64,000 nt of DNA from Ornatilinea apprima (GTDB lineage Bacteria; Chloroflexota; Anaerolineae; Anaerolineales; Anaerolineaceae). The notes under the pieces are model-generated. The model worked only from the letters and a program-made list of their open reading frames with translations, did no database searches and had not been told where the DNA came from. A program made the position numbers and the translations under genes. Numbering within the stretch: the first letter of the stretch is position 1; each line of letters begins with the position of its first letter. Shown here in pieces: positions 49,010 to 58,240 of the stretch. The stretch covers positions 248,001 through 312,000 of the forward strand of contig NZ_LGCL01000016.1 of assembly GCF_001306115.1 (NCBI RefSeq), read 5' to 3'.

Positions 49010-49654
49010 TTATATCGCTGTGGGAATGGCCTGCGCCCAGGCCTCAATCTGCGGCCAGTTGCGGTAATCACCTTCCGGCACCTGCATGGACGAAACCACC
49101 ATCTTTTCAAGCAGGTTCAGGTGAGACAAATTGATCGTACCGGCGAACAGGCCTTCGCTTTGCGGTTTGACCACCGCCCGCGCGGGGATCAGGTAATCGC
49201 TGACGATTTTGCGGTTTTCATCCGTATCTTCGCGAAGGGTCATGCAGGCAATAAATATATGAAACGACTTGTTCTGTAAGGCGGACTGATTCTTCTCGAT
49301 AAAGTCCATGGCTTTGGGAATGATTTTTCCGATGTAGATTCCGCTGCCGACGATCACGGTGGCGTACGCGCTCAGATCGTTGACCTGTTCGACAGGCATC
49401 ACATCCACGGCCAGGCCCTGGTTTGCATATTGCTCGCCAATATGAGTCGCGATGCCCGCCGCTGTACCGGCTTTGGTGGCGTATGCGATTAAGATGCGAT
49501 TCAATCCGTTGGATTCCGTAGAGAAGGTGGGCTTCTCCAGGGGAGGGCGGTAGGTCGCCACCAGGCTGGTGCCGCCGCACAAGACGACCCCGCTAGCCGC
49601 GCCGATGAGCAGGCCTTTTTTCAGGAAATTGCGGCGAGAAATCGGTTCAGACAT
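49010..49654 (-). CDS. Tat-exported flavodoxin-domain protein
   Basis: Its 214 residues begin with a twin-arginine signal (ISRRNFLKKGLLIGAASGVV) followed by a flavodoxin fold: ILIAYATKAGTAAGIATHIGE is the FMN phosphate loop and VGSGIYIGKIIPKAMDFI a HemG-like loop. HemG-like flavodoxins oxidise protoporphyrinogen, but export by Tat is unusual for that role, so an extracytoplasmic redox function is more likely. GGAGG precedes the ATG at 49654. The gene stands alone, separated from pyrK by about 100 bp. Confidence 0.85.
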   Translation of the reverse strand: MSEPISRRNFLKKGLLIGAASGVVLCGGTSLVATYRPPLEKPTFSTESNGLNRILIAYATKAGTAAGIATHIGEQYANQGLAVDVMPVEQVNDLSAYATVIVGSGIYIGKIIPKAMDFIEKNQSALQNKSFHIFIACMTLREDTDENRKIVSDYLIPARAVVKPQSEGLFAGTINLSHLNLLEKMVVSSMQVPEGDYRNWPQIEAWAQAIPTAI

Positions 49655-49756
49655 TTGACCTCCACAGAGACAATCCAGTTTCGCTGCAACAGTACCGTCC
49701 AAACTTTATTCTACTGGTAAATTCTTGTTCTTGATAGTGATCTTAAGCAGCAATGA

Positions 49757-50530
49757 TTATGATAGAGAGTTCTGGTTATTTTTCTGAAAAACCGGGCCGT
49801 CTTTGCAGGTCAGCCAGCCCTGCGGCACGCCGGTTTGCTGGCAAATCTCGGGGTCAAGCTCGCAAGAGCCGCACAAGCCCATGCCGCAGCGAATTAAGGC
49901 TTCCCAGGAAAGCTGGCAGTTGATGGACTTTTCTTCGCACAGGCGCGCGACCGCCACCAGCATGGGCACCGGACCGCAGGCATAAACGGTATCGGGTGAA
50001 AAGGTCTCGATGGCGGCTTGAACCGCCTGGGTTACCAGACCTTTCTCGCCCGCCGAACCGTCATCGGTGGTGATCCGGGTGCGGCAGCCGGCGCTTTCAA
50101 ACGCAGAAACCAGCATTAAATCCGCCTGGCCGCGCGCGCCCAGGCAGACCTGCACTTCCTCTCCGCGGGCCAAAAGGGTTTGCGCCAGGTAGAAGAGCGG
50201 CGCGGCGCCGTACCCGCCGCCGACCAGCAAATGCCGCCTGCCGCCGGGCTGGTAGCCGCTGCCCAGCGGGCCGCGGACCCACACCCGCTCTCCAATCTTC
50301 AATTGGCAAAGCGCCTGGCTGACTGGCCCAACCGCCACCACGGTGATCTTTAGCGGATCACTGCCGGCGATACTGAAGGGCTTTTCGCCAACCTCCGGCA
50401 GCCAGGCCATCAGGTATTGGCCGGGCTGCGCGTGGGTCAGCGGGCGGTCAAAGACCAATGAGCGCGCGCGCTCATTTTCCATTTGAATGTCAACAATTCT
50501 TAACGGCGAGAAACTCAAAGGGGTGGTCAT
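49757..50530 (-). CDS. pyrK: Dihydroorotate dehydrogenase electron-transfer subunit PyrK
   Basis: PyrK passes electrons from dihydroorotate oxidation to NAD through FAD and a 2Fe-2S cluster. The 257-residue protein shows the FAD motif [10 protein letters not shown] with KPFSIAG, a glycine-rich nucleotide loop [27 protein letters not shown] and a C-terminal cluster motif [20 protein letters not shown] with a further Cys in GWLTCKDGP. The ATG overlaps the pyrD stop (ATGA), so the two subunits are coupled. It is the last gene of the pyr operon. Confidence 0.94.
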   Translation of the reverse strand: MTTPLSFSPLRIVDIQMENERARSLVFDRPLTHAQPGQYLMAWLPEVGEKPFSIAGSDPLKITVVAVGPVSQALCQLKIGERVWVRGPLGSGYQPGGRRHLLVGGGYGAAPLFYLAQTLLARGEEVQVCLGARGQADLMLVSAFESAGCRTRITTDDGSAGEKGLVTQAVQAAIETFSPDTVYACGPVPMLVAVARLCEEKSINCQLSWEALIRCGMGLCGSCELDPEICQQTGVPQGWLTCKDGPVFQKNNQNSLS

Positions 50531-51450
50531 TGAATGGCTATGCCTCGCATTTCTTCGATGGATGAATATCCGGCCGCTTGCATCCATTCGGCCAGCTCGC
50601 TGACGATGGCGTCGAACACCTCTGGACCGCGGTACCAGGCCGCGCTGCCAATGCCCACGGCCGATGCCCCGGCCATGATCATCTCGGCCGCGTCGCGCCC
50701 GGTGGTGATGCCGCCGGTGCCGATGATTGGCACTTTCACCGCGCGGGCAATTTCGGCCACGCAGCGCAGGGCGATGGGTTTGAGCGCTGGGCCGGAGATG
50801 CCGCCCATTTTGTTGGCCAGCACGGGTCTGCCCGCGTCGGCGTCGATGACCATACCCGGCATGGTATTGACGGCGGTGATGGCGTCCGCGCCAGCCTCTA
50901 CCACCGCGCGGGCGATCCGCGCGATTACCGGCACGTTGGGGGCCAGTTTGACGCTGATGGGGATATCCGTGGCGGCTTTCACCGCCGCGGTCACCGCCGC
51001 GGCGGTCTCAGGCAGGCCGGCGAAAGGTGTGCCAAATTCATCGCCCACGTTGGGGCAGGAGATATTCACTTCGATCAGGTCAGGCAGCGCTGCAGAGACT
51101 TTGCGCGCCACTTCGGCAAAGGCTTCCACGCTGGGGGCGAAGATGCTGGCAATCAGCGGCACACCCAGCGGGCGCAGGCGCTGTGCCGAAGCAGTCAGGT
51201 GGCGGGTTTCCTCCTCAATGCCGGGGTTGGTCAGGCCGATGGCGTTGATCAATCCGCCGCCCCAATCCAGGCAGACTGGATTGGGATGGCCGGCGCGTGG
51301 CTCGGGTCCGCAGCTTTTCGAGGTAACCGCCCCGGCCCCGGCGCGGGCAACACGCTCGAGCAAGGTGGGGCTGGTGCCTAAAATGCCCGAAGCCAGCACG
51401 GTAGGGTTCTTCAGGTGAAGGTTTAAGAAGGCACAGGATAAATCGGTCAT
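50527..51450 (-). CDS. pyrD: Dihydroorotate dehydrogenase catalytic subunit (class 1B)
   Basis: PyrD oxidises dihydroorotate to orotate. The 307-residue TIM-barrel protein has [39 protein letters not shown] (the class 1 catalytic Cys), [22 protein letters not shown] and [17 protein letters not shown] with the FMN phosphate site. A partner PyrK downstream makes it the NAD-linked class 1B enzyme. The start at 51450 ([10 protein letters not shown]) lies 5 bases after the pyrFE stop. Confidence 0.95.
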   Translation of the reverse strand: MTDLSCAFLNLHLKNPTVLASGILGTSPTLLERVARAGAGAVTSKSCGPEPRAGHPNPVCLDWGGGLINAIGLTNPGIEEETRHLTASAQRLRPLGVPLIASIFAPSVEAFAEVARKVSAALPDLIEVNISCPNVGDEFGTPFAGLPETAAAVTAAVKAATDIPISVKLAPNVPVIARIARAVVEAGADAITAVNTMPGMVIDADAGRPVLANKMGGISGPALKPIALRCVAEIARAVKVPIIGTGGITTGRDAAEMIMAGASAVGIGSAAWYRGPEVFDAIVSELAEWMQAAGYSSIEEMRGIAIQ

Positions 51451-51455
51451 AGATA

Positions 51456-52865
51456 TCAGGCCTGCTCCAGGTAGGCCCACACTTCCTGGTAGGTGGGCGC
51501 GTCAATCAGGTTTTGCTCCCGCAACAAGGTGAGGATCTCGCGGATGGTAACCACAGCGTGCAGGGTAAGGTTGGCGGAGCGATGCAGTTCTTCGCGCCCG
51601 CCTTGCTCGCGGTCAACCAGCACAATCACGTCGCGCACCTGCAGCCCGGCCTGCTGGAGGGTCTCGGCGGCTTTGATGATGCTGCCGCCGCTGGTAACCA
51701 CGTCTTCCAGCATCACGGCCGTTTGCCCAGGGGTATACGCGCCTTCAATCGCCTGGCCGGTGCCGTATTGTTTCACTTCTTTACGTGGGTAGATCATGGG
51801 CTGTTGCAGGCGGGCTGCCACTACAGCGGTAGCGGGCAGGGCGGCGTAGGGCACGCCGGCCAGCAGGTCGTAGGAGATGGTTCGCGCTAATTGCGCGTAG
51901 CCGTTGACTACCATTTCAAATAACGCGGGGAAGGAGATCACCCTCCGCAGGTCAATGTAAATGGGGGAAGACTTTCCGGAGGCCAGGGTGAATTGGCCGA
52001 ACTTGATGCAGCCGGTTTCAAAGAGGCTGGCGACCAGTTTCTCTTTATAACTTCGCGCTTTGGAGAAGGTGGCAGCCTGCTGGCGCAGTGTGTTGATCTG
52101 GTCGCGCAGCTCAATAGCCGCCTGGCGCGGGTCGGCGGCTGCGATCACCCCGCGGGATACGGGCAGGATCAGGCCTTTGCCGTCGGGGCGCAGACCGGCT
52201 TTCAGGGCCGCTTCCAGGTCGCCGCCCTGCGCGCCCACACCGGGCGCCAAAATCCAATGTTCGGGGCAGCGCGCGCGCACCGCGGCCATTGCTTCGGGCT
52301 GGGTGGCGCCCACTACAAACCCAATCTGGTCCGCGCCGCCCCAGGTTTTGGATGTCTCCGCGATCAATTCGTATAGCGCGGGCTGGCCGTGATGCTGCAC
52401 CTGGGCTGCCGAGGGGTTGGAGGTGTGGCAGAGGATGAAGGCCGCTTTACCTTCCGTTTTGAGGAAGGGCTTGATGCTGTCTTCTCCGAGATACGGCGAG
52501 AGGGTAACTGCGTCGGCGTGCCACTGCTGGTAGGCGGCGTTGGCGTAGGCCTGCGCGGTAGAGCCAATGTCGCCGCGCTTGGCGTCCAACAGATGCGGGA
52601 TGCCTTCGGGGATCAGGGATACCGTGCGCTGCAAGGCGCGAAGCCCAGCCAGGCCGTATTGTTCGTAAAAGGCAAAATTGGGCTTGTAACAGCACACCAC
52701 TTCGTGTGTTTGCTCAATGATGCGCTGCCCCCAGGCCACCAGCTGCGATTCGATCTCGGCGGGGTCGCTGACCCCTTTGAGCGATTCGAGCTGTGGATCT
52801 AACCCCACGCACAACAGGCTGTTGTTGCGTTCAATCGCGGCTTCCAGTTTTTCAAAAAATGACAT
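51456..52865 (-). CDS. pyrFE: Fused orotidine 5'-phosphate decarboxylase / orotate phosphoribosyltransferase
   Basis: This 469-residue bifunctional protein carries out the last two steps to UMP. The N-terminal PyrF (about 1-270) has [25 protein letters not shown] and [14 protein letters not shown], the catalytic Asp-Lys-Asp tetrad region of the type 2 decarboxylases. The C-terminal PyrE (about 285-469) shows [15 protein letters not shown] and the PRPP loop [12 protein letters not shown]. The order PyrF-PyrE is the reverse of the animal UMP synthase. It lies between pyrB and pyrD in the operon. Confidence 0.95.
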   Translation of the reverse strand: MSFFEKLEAAIERNNSLLCVGLDPQLESLKGVSDPAEIESQLVAWGQRIIEQTHEVVCCYKPNFAFYEQYGLAGLRALQRTVSLIPEGIPHLLDAKRGDIGSTAQAYANAAYQQWHADAVTLSPYLGEDSIKPFLKTEGKAAFILCHTSNPSAAQVQHHGQPALYELIAETSKTWGGADQIGFVVGATQPEAMAAVRARCPEHWILAPGVGAQGGDLEAALKAGLRPDGKGLILPVSRGVIAAADPRQAAIELRDQINTLRQQAATFSKARSYKEKLVASLFETGCIKFGQFTLASGKSSPIYIDLRRVISFPALFEMVVNGYAQLARTISYDLLAGVPYAALPATAVVAARLQQPMIYPRKEVKQYGTGQAIEGAYTPGQTAVMLEDVVTSGGSIIKAAETLQQAGLQVRDVIVLVDREQGGREELHRSANLTLHAVVTIREILTLLREQNLIDAPTYQEVWAYLEQA

Positions 52866-52898
52866 CCTCAGCCTCCTTTCCCCTTGAATGAATACGGA

Positions 52899-53894
52899 TC
52901 AGGCCTGCCCCAACACGGCAGCCAGCAGCGCCATGCGCACATACATGCCATTTTTTACCTGGCGGAAGTAAGCGGCGCGTGGGTCTTTGTCGACGGTGTA
53001 ATGGATTTCGCCAACGCGCGGAAGGGGGTGCATGACGACCATCTTGTCTTTCGCGTTTGCCATCACCTCAGGGGTGATTTCAAAGTAGTTTTTCACCTCT
53101 TCGTATTGCGCCATGTCGGTAAAGCGTTCTTTCTGGATGCGGGTAACATAGAGCACGTCCACGTCTTTGATCACGTCTTCCACGCGGTCGGTTTCGCGCA
53201 CGTCAATGCCTTTGTCAATCAGCTCGTTCATCATGCCCAGTGGCAGGCGCAGCACATCCGGCGAGACCAGACGCAGGCTGATATCGTAATTCATCAACAG
53301 TTTGGTCAGGCTGTGCACGGTGCGGCCGTTGCGAAGGTCGCCAACCATGGCGACGCGCAGCCCATTCAGGCTGCCCAATTCTTTGCGGATGGTATACAAA
53401 TCCAGCAGGGCCTGGGTGGGGTGCTCGCCAGCGCCATCACCGGCGTTGATCACCGGCACGCCGGAGTACTTGGCGGTTTTGGCCACCGAGCCGATCTCGG
53501 GATGGCGCAGGACAATCACGTCCGAATACTGCTCAAGGGTGATGATCGTGTCGACCAGGCTTTCACCTTTGGAAACCGAGGAGTATTGAATACCCTGGGT
53601 GATCGGAATGACATTGCCGCCCAGGCGTTCCATGGCGGCGATGAAGGACGCGCTGGTGCGGGTGCTGGGCTCGTAGAATACGCAGGCCAGGGTATAGCCA
53701 TGCAGCAGGTCGCAAGCGCCCACTGTTTCCACCATTTCACTCATTTCGTCCGTGCGGGTAAAAATGTAAGCCAGGCCGTCGCGGTCGAACTGGTCTACCG
53801 ACAAAATGTCTTTCTTGAAGAAACCATTTTGGAAACCGGGTTTTCGCGACATTTTGGTCAGGTCAAACAGTTTGGGCAGGTCGATACTATTCAT
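52899..53894 (-). CDS. pyrB: Aspartate carbamoyltransferase catalytic chain
   Basis: This 331-residue enzyme condenses carbamoyl phosphate with aspartate. Carbamoyl phosphate site: [12 protein letters not shown]; aspartate side: [18 protein letters not shown]-terminal [16 protein letters not shown]. No pyrI regulatory chain is encoded nearby, so the enzyme is probably the unregulated trimer. GAGGAG lies before the ATG. A terminator-like hairpin separates it from pyrC. Confidence 0.95.
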   Translation of the reverse strand: MNSIDLPKLFDLTKMSRKPGFQNGFFKKDILSVDQFDRDGLAYIFTRTDEMSEMVETVGACDLLHGYTLACVFYEPSTRTSASFIAAMERLGGNVIPITQGIQYSSVSKGESLVDTIITLEQYSDVIVLRHPEIGSVAKTAKYSGVPVINAGDGAGEHPTQALLDLYTIRKELGSLNGLRVAMVGDLRNGRTVHSLTKLLMNYDISLRLVSPDVLRLPLGMMNELIDKGIDVRETDRVEDVIKDVDVLYVTRIQKERFTDMAQYEEVKNYFEITPEVMANAKDKMVVMHPLPRVGEIHYTVDKDPRAAYFRQVKNGMYVRMALLAAVLGQA

Positions 53895-53925
53895 GTCTTT
53901 ATGCTCCTCAGCAAAATTTGATTTT

Positions 53926-53958
53926 TTTCAAAAAAAGAGACCCTCAAAAGGATCTCTT
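53926..53958 (-). terminator. Terminator-like hairpin between pyrC and pyrB
   Basis: On the minus strand AAGAGATCC (53958-53950) pairs with GGGTCTCTT (53943-53935) in a 9-bp stem with one T-G pair, followed by seven T residues. It overlaps the pyrC stop codon. No separate pyrB promoter fits in the remaining space, so it probably attenuates transcription into pyrB. Confidence 0.75.
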
Positions 53959-54994
53959 AATCTTGATTCACGTCTGATAAAACAACACCATCTTTAACAA
54001 CCGTTTTTCCCCGCAAGACCACCTGACGAATCCTGCCTTGCATGGCGAGGCCCGCAAAGGGCGTCCAACCGCACTTGGTGTATAAAGGATGGTCTGGAAA
54101 TTCATAGCGGGAATCGGGATCGATTTCCACCCAGGTTTCGGGTTGGGCTGGCAGGGAAAAGATGCGCCGGGGGGTGAAGTGCATCATTTCCACCAGGCGC
54201 TCGTAGCTCAAGCGGCCCTGAGACGCGGCGGTCAACATCAGTGGCAGGGAAGATTCCAGGCCGGGAACGCCAGGCGGAGGATTTTCCCCCTGTTTCTCCT
54301 GCAAGGTGTGGGGCGCGTGATCGGTGGCGATGCAGTCGATGGTGGTGTTGATATGCTCCCACAGGGCGTCCACGTCGCGCTGCTCAGCCAGGGTGGGGCG
54401 CATATCTCCCAGTCTGCCCAGGCGCGTGGCGTCTTGTTCGGTTAAGAACAGATGGTGCGGCGTAACCTCACAGGTAACCGGCAGCCCCTGCCTTTTCGCG
54501 GCGGCGATCAGCTCAATCTCAGCTTTGCGGCTGACATGACAGAAATGAATGGGGCGCGGGGCGGCGTTGAGCAGCCCCAGGGCAGCGGCGATGGATTCTT
54601 GCTCGGCGTGGATACAGATCACTTTGTTTTTTGGCCAGCTTTCAAACACCCGGAGCAGGTTTTCCAGGCCGTTGGTCTTCAGAGGACCGTAAGTCTGGTC
54701 CATGTACAACTTCAAAGCAGGGGCTTGCTCGCCCAGGCGGGGCAGCTCATTCAAATGCTCAGCAGACGCGCCCGCGTACATAAAAACGTCGCACAGGCTT
54801 TGGCGGTTGGCTGTTTCCTGTGCGACGGATAATTGGTCAATTGTAACAATCGGAGGGAAGGTGTTGGGCATGGCCAAAACGGTGGTAATGCCGCCGGCTA
54901 ATGCCGCTGCGCTGCCGGTGCGGAAGTCTTCTTTGTGCTCACCTCCGGGCACCCGCAAATGAACATGCACGTCAACCATCCCCGGCAATTTCAT
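53957..54994 (-). CDS. pyrC: Dihydroorotase
   Basis: The 345-residue amidohydrolase closes carbamoyl aspartate to dihydroorotate. Metal-binding motifs are VDVHVHLRVPG (HxH), ICIHAE and FCHVSRKAEIELI (His residues), ATDHAPHTL (Asp). An active-site Lys equivalent is in ALKLYMDQTYG. The N-terminus is short, as in CAD-type enzymes, with no extra strand before MVDVHVH. AAAGGAG lies 10 bases before the ATG. It is the first gene of the pyr operon. Confidence 0.93.
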   Translation of the reverse strand: MKLPGMVDVHVHLRVPGGEHKEDFRTGSAAALAGGITTVLAMPNTFPPIVTIDQLSVAQETANRQSLCDVFMYAGASAEHLNELPRLGEQAPALKLYMDQTYGPLKTNGLENLLRVFESWPKNKVICIHAEQESIAAALGLLNAAPRPIHFCHVSRKAEIELIAAAKRQGLPVTCEVTPHHLFLTEQDATRLGRLGDMRPTLAEQRDVDALWEHINTTIDCIATDHAPHTLQEKQGENPPPGVPGLESSLPLMLTAASQGRLSYERLVEMMHFTPRRIFSLPAQPETWVEIDPDSRYEFPDHPLYTKCGWTPFAGLAMQGRIRQVVLRGKTVVKDGVVLSDVNQD

Positions 54995-55159
54995 TTGGCC
55001 TGCGCTCCTTTATTCCCGTTTGTTCTGTACCCAAAACTTATAATTTATACCATGAGATTTAAGAATTGGCAAGATTTTTTAGACAATTTTTTAACACCCA
55101 TCACAGTTTTCTACAAGTCGGGCAAGGATCAACAGAATCTTATCTGGAAGATAATTGGC
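54995..55159. other. Gap holding the pyr operon promoter
   Basis: Apart from the pyr promoter I see only a 37-codon plus-strand frame (55052-55165) starting MRFKNWQDFLDNFLTP. It has no ribosome site and no recognisable family, so I do not call it a gene. Confidence 0.4.
55044..55072 (-). promoter_or_regulatory. Promoter of the pyr operon
   Basis: On the minus strand TTGCCA (55072-55067) and TATAAA (55049-55044) are separated by 17 bases, each one base from consensus. The start would fall about 43 bases before the pyrC ATG. Confidence 0.7.
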
Positions 55160-55399
55160 TCATAAACGAACAAACAGCCGAAAATGTTCGCCAGGTTCAC
55201 TACAAAAAATGTCAAGCGTGATCCTGTCTACCGCAAAGGGTTTGTGCCGCATATTTGACCCAAATGGGTAGATTGCCGCGTAAGCTTGCTTTATATGACT
55301 GTGGTGTAGCATTCGCTGGTGGGCAGGTAAAGGATTGTCGTAGATTGAATCAAATTCTACTTTGAAAAGGTTATCAAGGAACAAATTACTCATCCGCAT
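55160..55399 (-). CDS. Hypothetical small protein overlapping the Crp/Fnr gene end
   Basis: This 79-codon frame starts inside the last codons of the Crp/Fnr gene. Its second half (NMRHKPFAVDRITLDIFCSE, then PGEHFRLFVRL) looks protein-like, but I do not recognise a family, and no strong ribosome site is seen. It could be a real short partner of the regulator, a gene remnant or chance. Confidence 0.3.
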   Translation of the reverse strand: MRMSNLFLDNLFKVEFDSIYDNPLPAHQRMLHHSHIKQAYAAIYPFGSNMRHKPFAVDRITLDIFCSEPGEHFRLFVRL

Positions 55400-56039
55400 C
55401 CTTGAAGGTATTTATATCAGGTATATAGAAGAAGCCGTCAATCTTGGTCAGCTCTCCGGTTCGTAATAACTTCGCCATAATTTTAGAAATGGTTACCCGC
55501 GAACAGCCAATCAAATCTGCCAGCAGTTGATGTGTGATCCGAGTGTTTAATTTCATGCCTTCGTCGGTTGGGATTCCATAATTAAAGCTCAGCCGATATA
55601 AATATTTCCGCAATAGCGCTTCTCTATCCAGGAAAGTGATGTCGGTAATGTGCTCTACCAGGAACTCTACAATTTCACAGATATAAGAAAGCCAATCTTG
55701 CATATACTGGGGATTGGATGAGACAGTTGCGATAAATTCCGATGGGGTTTTATAGGCCAGAGTACATTTGGTTAGCGTTGTAGCCGATAAGAAATAAGGG
55801 CGGTGAGCTGCAGACCATACATCCCCAAAGACACTTCCCTTATTCAATACATACATGGTTTTTTCGTTTCCTTCGGATGTAATGATGGAAAACTTCACCC
55901 GCCCACTGACAATGTAATATACCCGGTCAATTGTTTCCCCCTCTTCAATGATGACTGTATTCTTTTTAAATGAAAGTGTAGGGTGCCCTGCGAACAGATC
56001 GCCCCATAAACGGCTGTATATGCTGGAGTTTTCAGACAT
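55386..56039 (-). CDS. Crp/Fnr family transcriptional regulator
   Basis: Its 217 residues comprise a cyclic-nucleotide-binding-like beta barrel (FKKNTVIIEEGETIDRVYYI with VSGRVKFSI, GSVFGDVWSA), a dimer helix and a C-terminal HTH (LNTRITHQLLADLIGCSRVT, then ISKIMAKL). There is no N-terminal Fnr-type Cys cluster, so direct oxygen sensing is unlikely. I chose the ATG at 56039 because the frame upstream is AT-rich and not protein-like. Divergent orientation from the peptide-uptake operon suggests that it controls that operon. Confidence 0.88.
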   Translation of the reverse strand: MSENSSIYSRLWGDLFAGHPTLSFKKNTVIIEEGETIDRVYYIVSGRVKFSIITSEGNEKTMYVLNKGSVFGDVWSAAHRPYFLSATTLTKCTLAYKTPSEFIATVSSNPQYMQDWLSYICEIVEFLVEHITDITFLDREALLRKYLYRLSFNYGIPTDEGMKLNTRITHQLLADLIGCSRVTISKIMAKLLRTGELTKIDGFFYIPDINTFKDADE

Positions 56040-56200
56040 TGGACGGAACCAATAAACAAGACTTTCTTTCTGATTATAGAAAACACAGAAAAAAACTTCG
56101 ATGTTTTCTACCAATCCAAGTATACTCGAATAATTTCCAATGGCTGTTGCGGAATAAAGGTAAATGGGTCGGAAAAAGGACTGAAGAAACGAGAAAGACT

Positions 56201-56229
56201 TTGAAAATTTGTAGTCTGGGTTACATAAA
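56201..56229 (+). promoter_or_regulatory. Possible promoter of the peptide-utilisation operon
   Basis: TTGAAA (56201-56206) and CATAAA (56224-56229) are 17 bases apart, about 110 bases before the lipoprotein gene. The -10 is imperfect; a TATAGT at 56247 is an alternative. Confidence 0.35.
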
Positions 56230-56340
56230 TATCTTGCCCTAAATGTTATAGTACTGGATAACTTCCGACTGGATAATATTGCCACTTAATTATCCAAAAA
56301 CCCAATGGCCGAAAAACAATAGAAGGAGAACCAGAAGATA

Positions 56341-58101
56341 ATGAAAAGCATCCGCAAATTCGTCTTTGTGGTGGTTGTCATGACCATGTTGGTTATGGCT
56401 GCCTGTACGCCTGCGGCCCCGCAAAACGCGCCCGCAGAACAACCGGTTGATTCGACTGCCCCAACAACCGAAGCCGCCCAGCCTGCCGCAGCAGAACCCG
56501 CTGCAGCAGAACCCGCCGCAGAAGAAGCCCCTGCCCGGTCTGGCGGTGTTGTAACGATTGCTCAAGAAGGAGAGCCTGGAAATCTTAACCCGATGGTTTG
56601 GGCTACCACTTCCGACACCAACATTACCCACATGATCTTCGATTCGCTCGTGCGCCCCGATGAGCAGTTGATCATTGAAGGTAGTTTGGCGAAAGATTGG
56701 ACCGTTTCGGAAGACGGAAAGACCTACACATTCAATCTGTATGACAATGTCAAGTGGCATGACGGTGAGCCTTTCACCGCGAACGACGTTGCTTTCACTT
56801 TCACGTCCCTGGCAGACCCCCGGTACGACGCGGGTGCCTACAGCCGCGTGGAGCCGATTTTGGGCGCTGCTGATTTCCATAATGGAACCGCCGACAGCGT
56901 GGCCGGCATTAAAGTCATTGATGATTATACGGTTGAGTTCACGCTTGCCGAGGCCAACGCTTCCTTCCTGGCGAATATGTTCATCGGTGTTTTACCAGAA
57001 CATATCCTCAAAGATGTCTCTCCCGCTGATTGGGCGAAGGATGATTTCAACCGCGCCCCCATTGGCACCGGACCGTTCAAATTTGTCAAATGGGAACCCG
57101 CCCAGTATATCGAGCTGACTGCCAATATGGATTACTTCAAAGGCGCGCCCAACCTTGATGGAATCATCTACCGCTTTGGCGATCAGAACACCATGCTTGC
57201 CGCGTTCATGAACCAGGAAGTGGATATTGTTCCGGTTCCGGTGGCTGAAGTTGAGAACGTCAAAACCCTCGATTTCGCCGAAGTGAAGACTTCCAATGAT
57301 CTGTCTGTGTACTATATTGGCTTCAACCTGCTCAACGAGCACTTCAAGGATGTCAAAGTTCGCCAGGCGCTGGCTTACGCGGTCAACAAACAATTAATTG
57401 TCACCAGCATTTTGGGCGAGTATGGTGAAGTCTGTGAAGACCTGTTCCCGAACGCGCACTGGTCGCATAACCCGAATGTTACGACCTATCCGTATAACCC
57501 TGAGCAGGCAATGGCTTTGCTTGAAGAGGCCGGCTATACCAAGAACGCTGCTGGCATTTACGAAAAAGATGGGAAAGAATTGAAATTCACCATCGAGGTT
57601 CCCACCGGTAAGAAGGAACGCGAGAAAACTGCCGTAATGCTCAAACAAATGTGGGACGAGATCGGTCTGGGCGTTGAAATTCGTCAGCTGGACTTCCCCA
57701 CGCTGGTCACAAAACTGCTCCCCAAAGACAAAGAGGGCAAACAGCGTACCGTGACCGCGGAAGATTACGATGCCTACATCCTTGGGTTTGGTGTTGAGGC
57801 GGACCCCGACGAATATCGCCCCTACTTCCACAGCGCTTTCATGCCGCCTAACGGATACAATTTTGTCAGCTACAGCGATCCCGAAATGGATGAGTTATTG
57901 GTCAACCAGTTGCTGGAAACGGATCAAGATGCCCGCCAGGCGATCTTCTGGGAAATTGGAAAGAAGCTGTCGGATGAACAACCCTGGATTCCGATCTATG
58001 GTCAGAAATCTGTCTTTGTCAGCAACACCAAAGTTCAAGGCTTCAATCCCGATTTCCGTGGCGTTACCTTCAACGCGCGCGAATGGAGTATCAGCCAATA
58101 G
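56341..58101 (+). CDS. Peptide ABC transporter substrate-binding lipoprotein (family 5)
   Basis: The 586-residue protein has a lipoprotein signal (KFVFVVVVMTMLVMAAC, Cys at about residue 22), then a low-complexity linker with repeated AAAEPAAAEPAAEE, then the SBP_bac_5 fold (GEPGNLNPMVWATTSDTNIT, FTANDVAFTFTSLADPRYD, PIGTGPFKFVKW, VRQALAYAVNKQLIV). It captures di- or oligopeptides for the DppB-like permease encoded at the end of the window. A terminator-like hairpin follows, typical of binding proteins expressed above their transporter. Confidence 0.92.
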   Translation: MKSIRKFVFVVVVMTMLVMAACTPAAPQNAPAEQPVDSTAPTTEAAQPAAAEPAAAEPAAEEAPARSGGVVTIAQEGEPGNLNPMVWATTSDTNITHMIFDSLVRPDEQLIIEGSLAKDWTVSEDGKTYTFNLYDNVKWHDGEPFTANDVAFTFTSLADPRYDAGAYSRVEPILGAADFHNGTADSVAGIKVIDDYTVEFTLAEANASFLANMFIGVLPEHILKDVSPADWAKDDFNRAPIGTGPFKFVKWEPAQYIELTANMDYFKGAPNLDGIIYRFGDQNTMLAAFMNQEVDIVPVPVAEVENVKTLDFAEVKTSNDLSVYYIGFNLLNEHFKDVKVRQALAYAVNKQLIVTSILGEYGEVCEDLFPNAHWSHNPNVTTYPYNPEQAMALLEEAGYTKNAAGIYEKDGKELKFTIEVPTGKKEREKTAVMLKQMWDEIGLGVEIRQLDFPTLVTKLLPKDKEGKQRTVTAEDYDAYILGFGVEADPDEYRPYFHSAFMPPNGYNFVSYSDPEMDELLVNQLLETDQDARQAIFWEIGKKLSDEQPWIPIYGQKSVFVSNTKVQGFNPDFRGVTFNAREWSISQ

Positions 58102-58117
58102 CGTAAGCCTTATTCTT

Positions 58118-58157
58118 GAGGTTATCGAGGCTTCCCCCGCCTCGATAACCTCTTTTC
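58118..58157 (+). terminator. Hairpin after the peptide-binding protein gene
   Basis: GAGGTTATCGAGG (58118-58130) pairs with CCTCGATAACCTC (58140-58152), a perfect 13-bp stem, followed by TTTTC. It probably lowers expression of the downstream peptidases relative to the binding protein. Confidence 0.85.
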
Positions 58158-58240
58158 ACTCTTATCGGTAATCGCCTAGTTCAAAGGCTTTATTTTTGCC
58201 AATCCTAATCGTTTGCCCAACCTTGATGAGTTAATTAATA

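Noticed and set aside
50534-51418. Long open frames on the strand opposite pyrD, pyrFE and pyrB
   Set aside because: They are shadows produced by GC-rich codon use; their sequences are low in conserved motifs while the pyr genes have clear active sites.
55052-55165. A 37-codon plus-strand frame with a TATAAT just upstream
   Set aside because: The same bases form the minus-strand pyr promoter, and the peptide has no ribosome site or known family.
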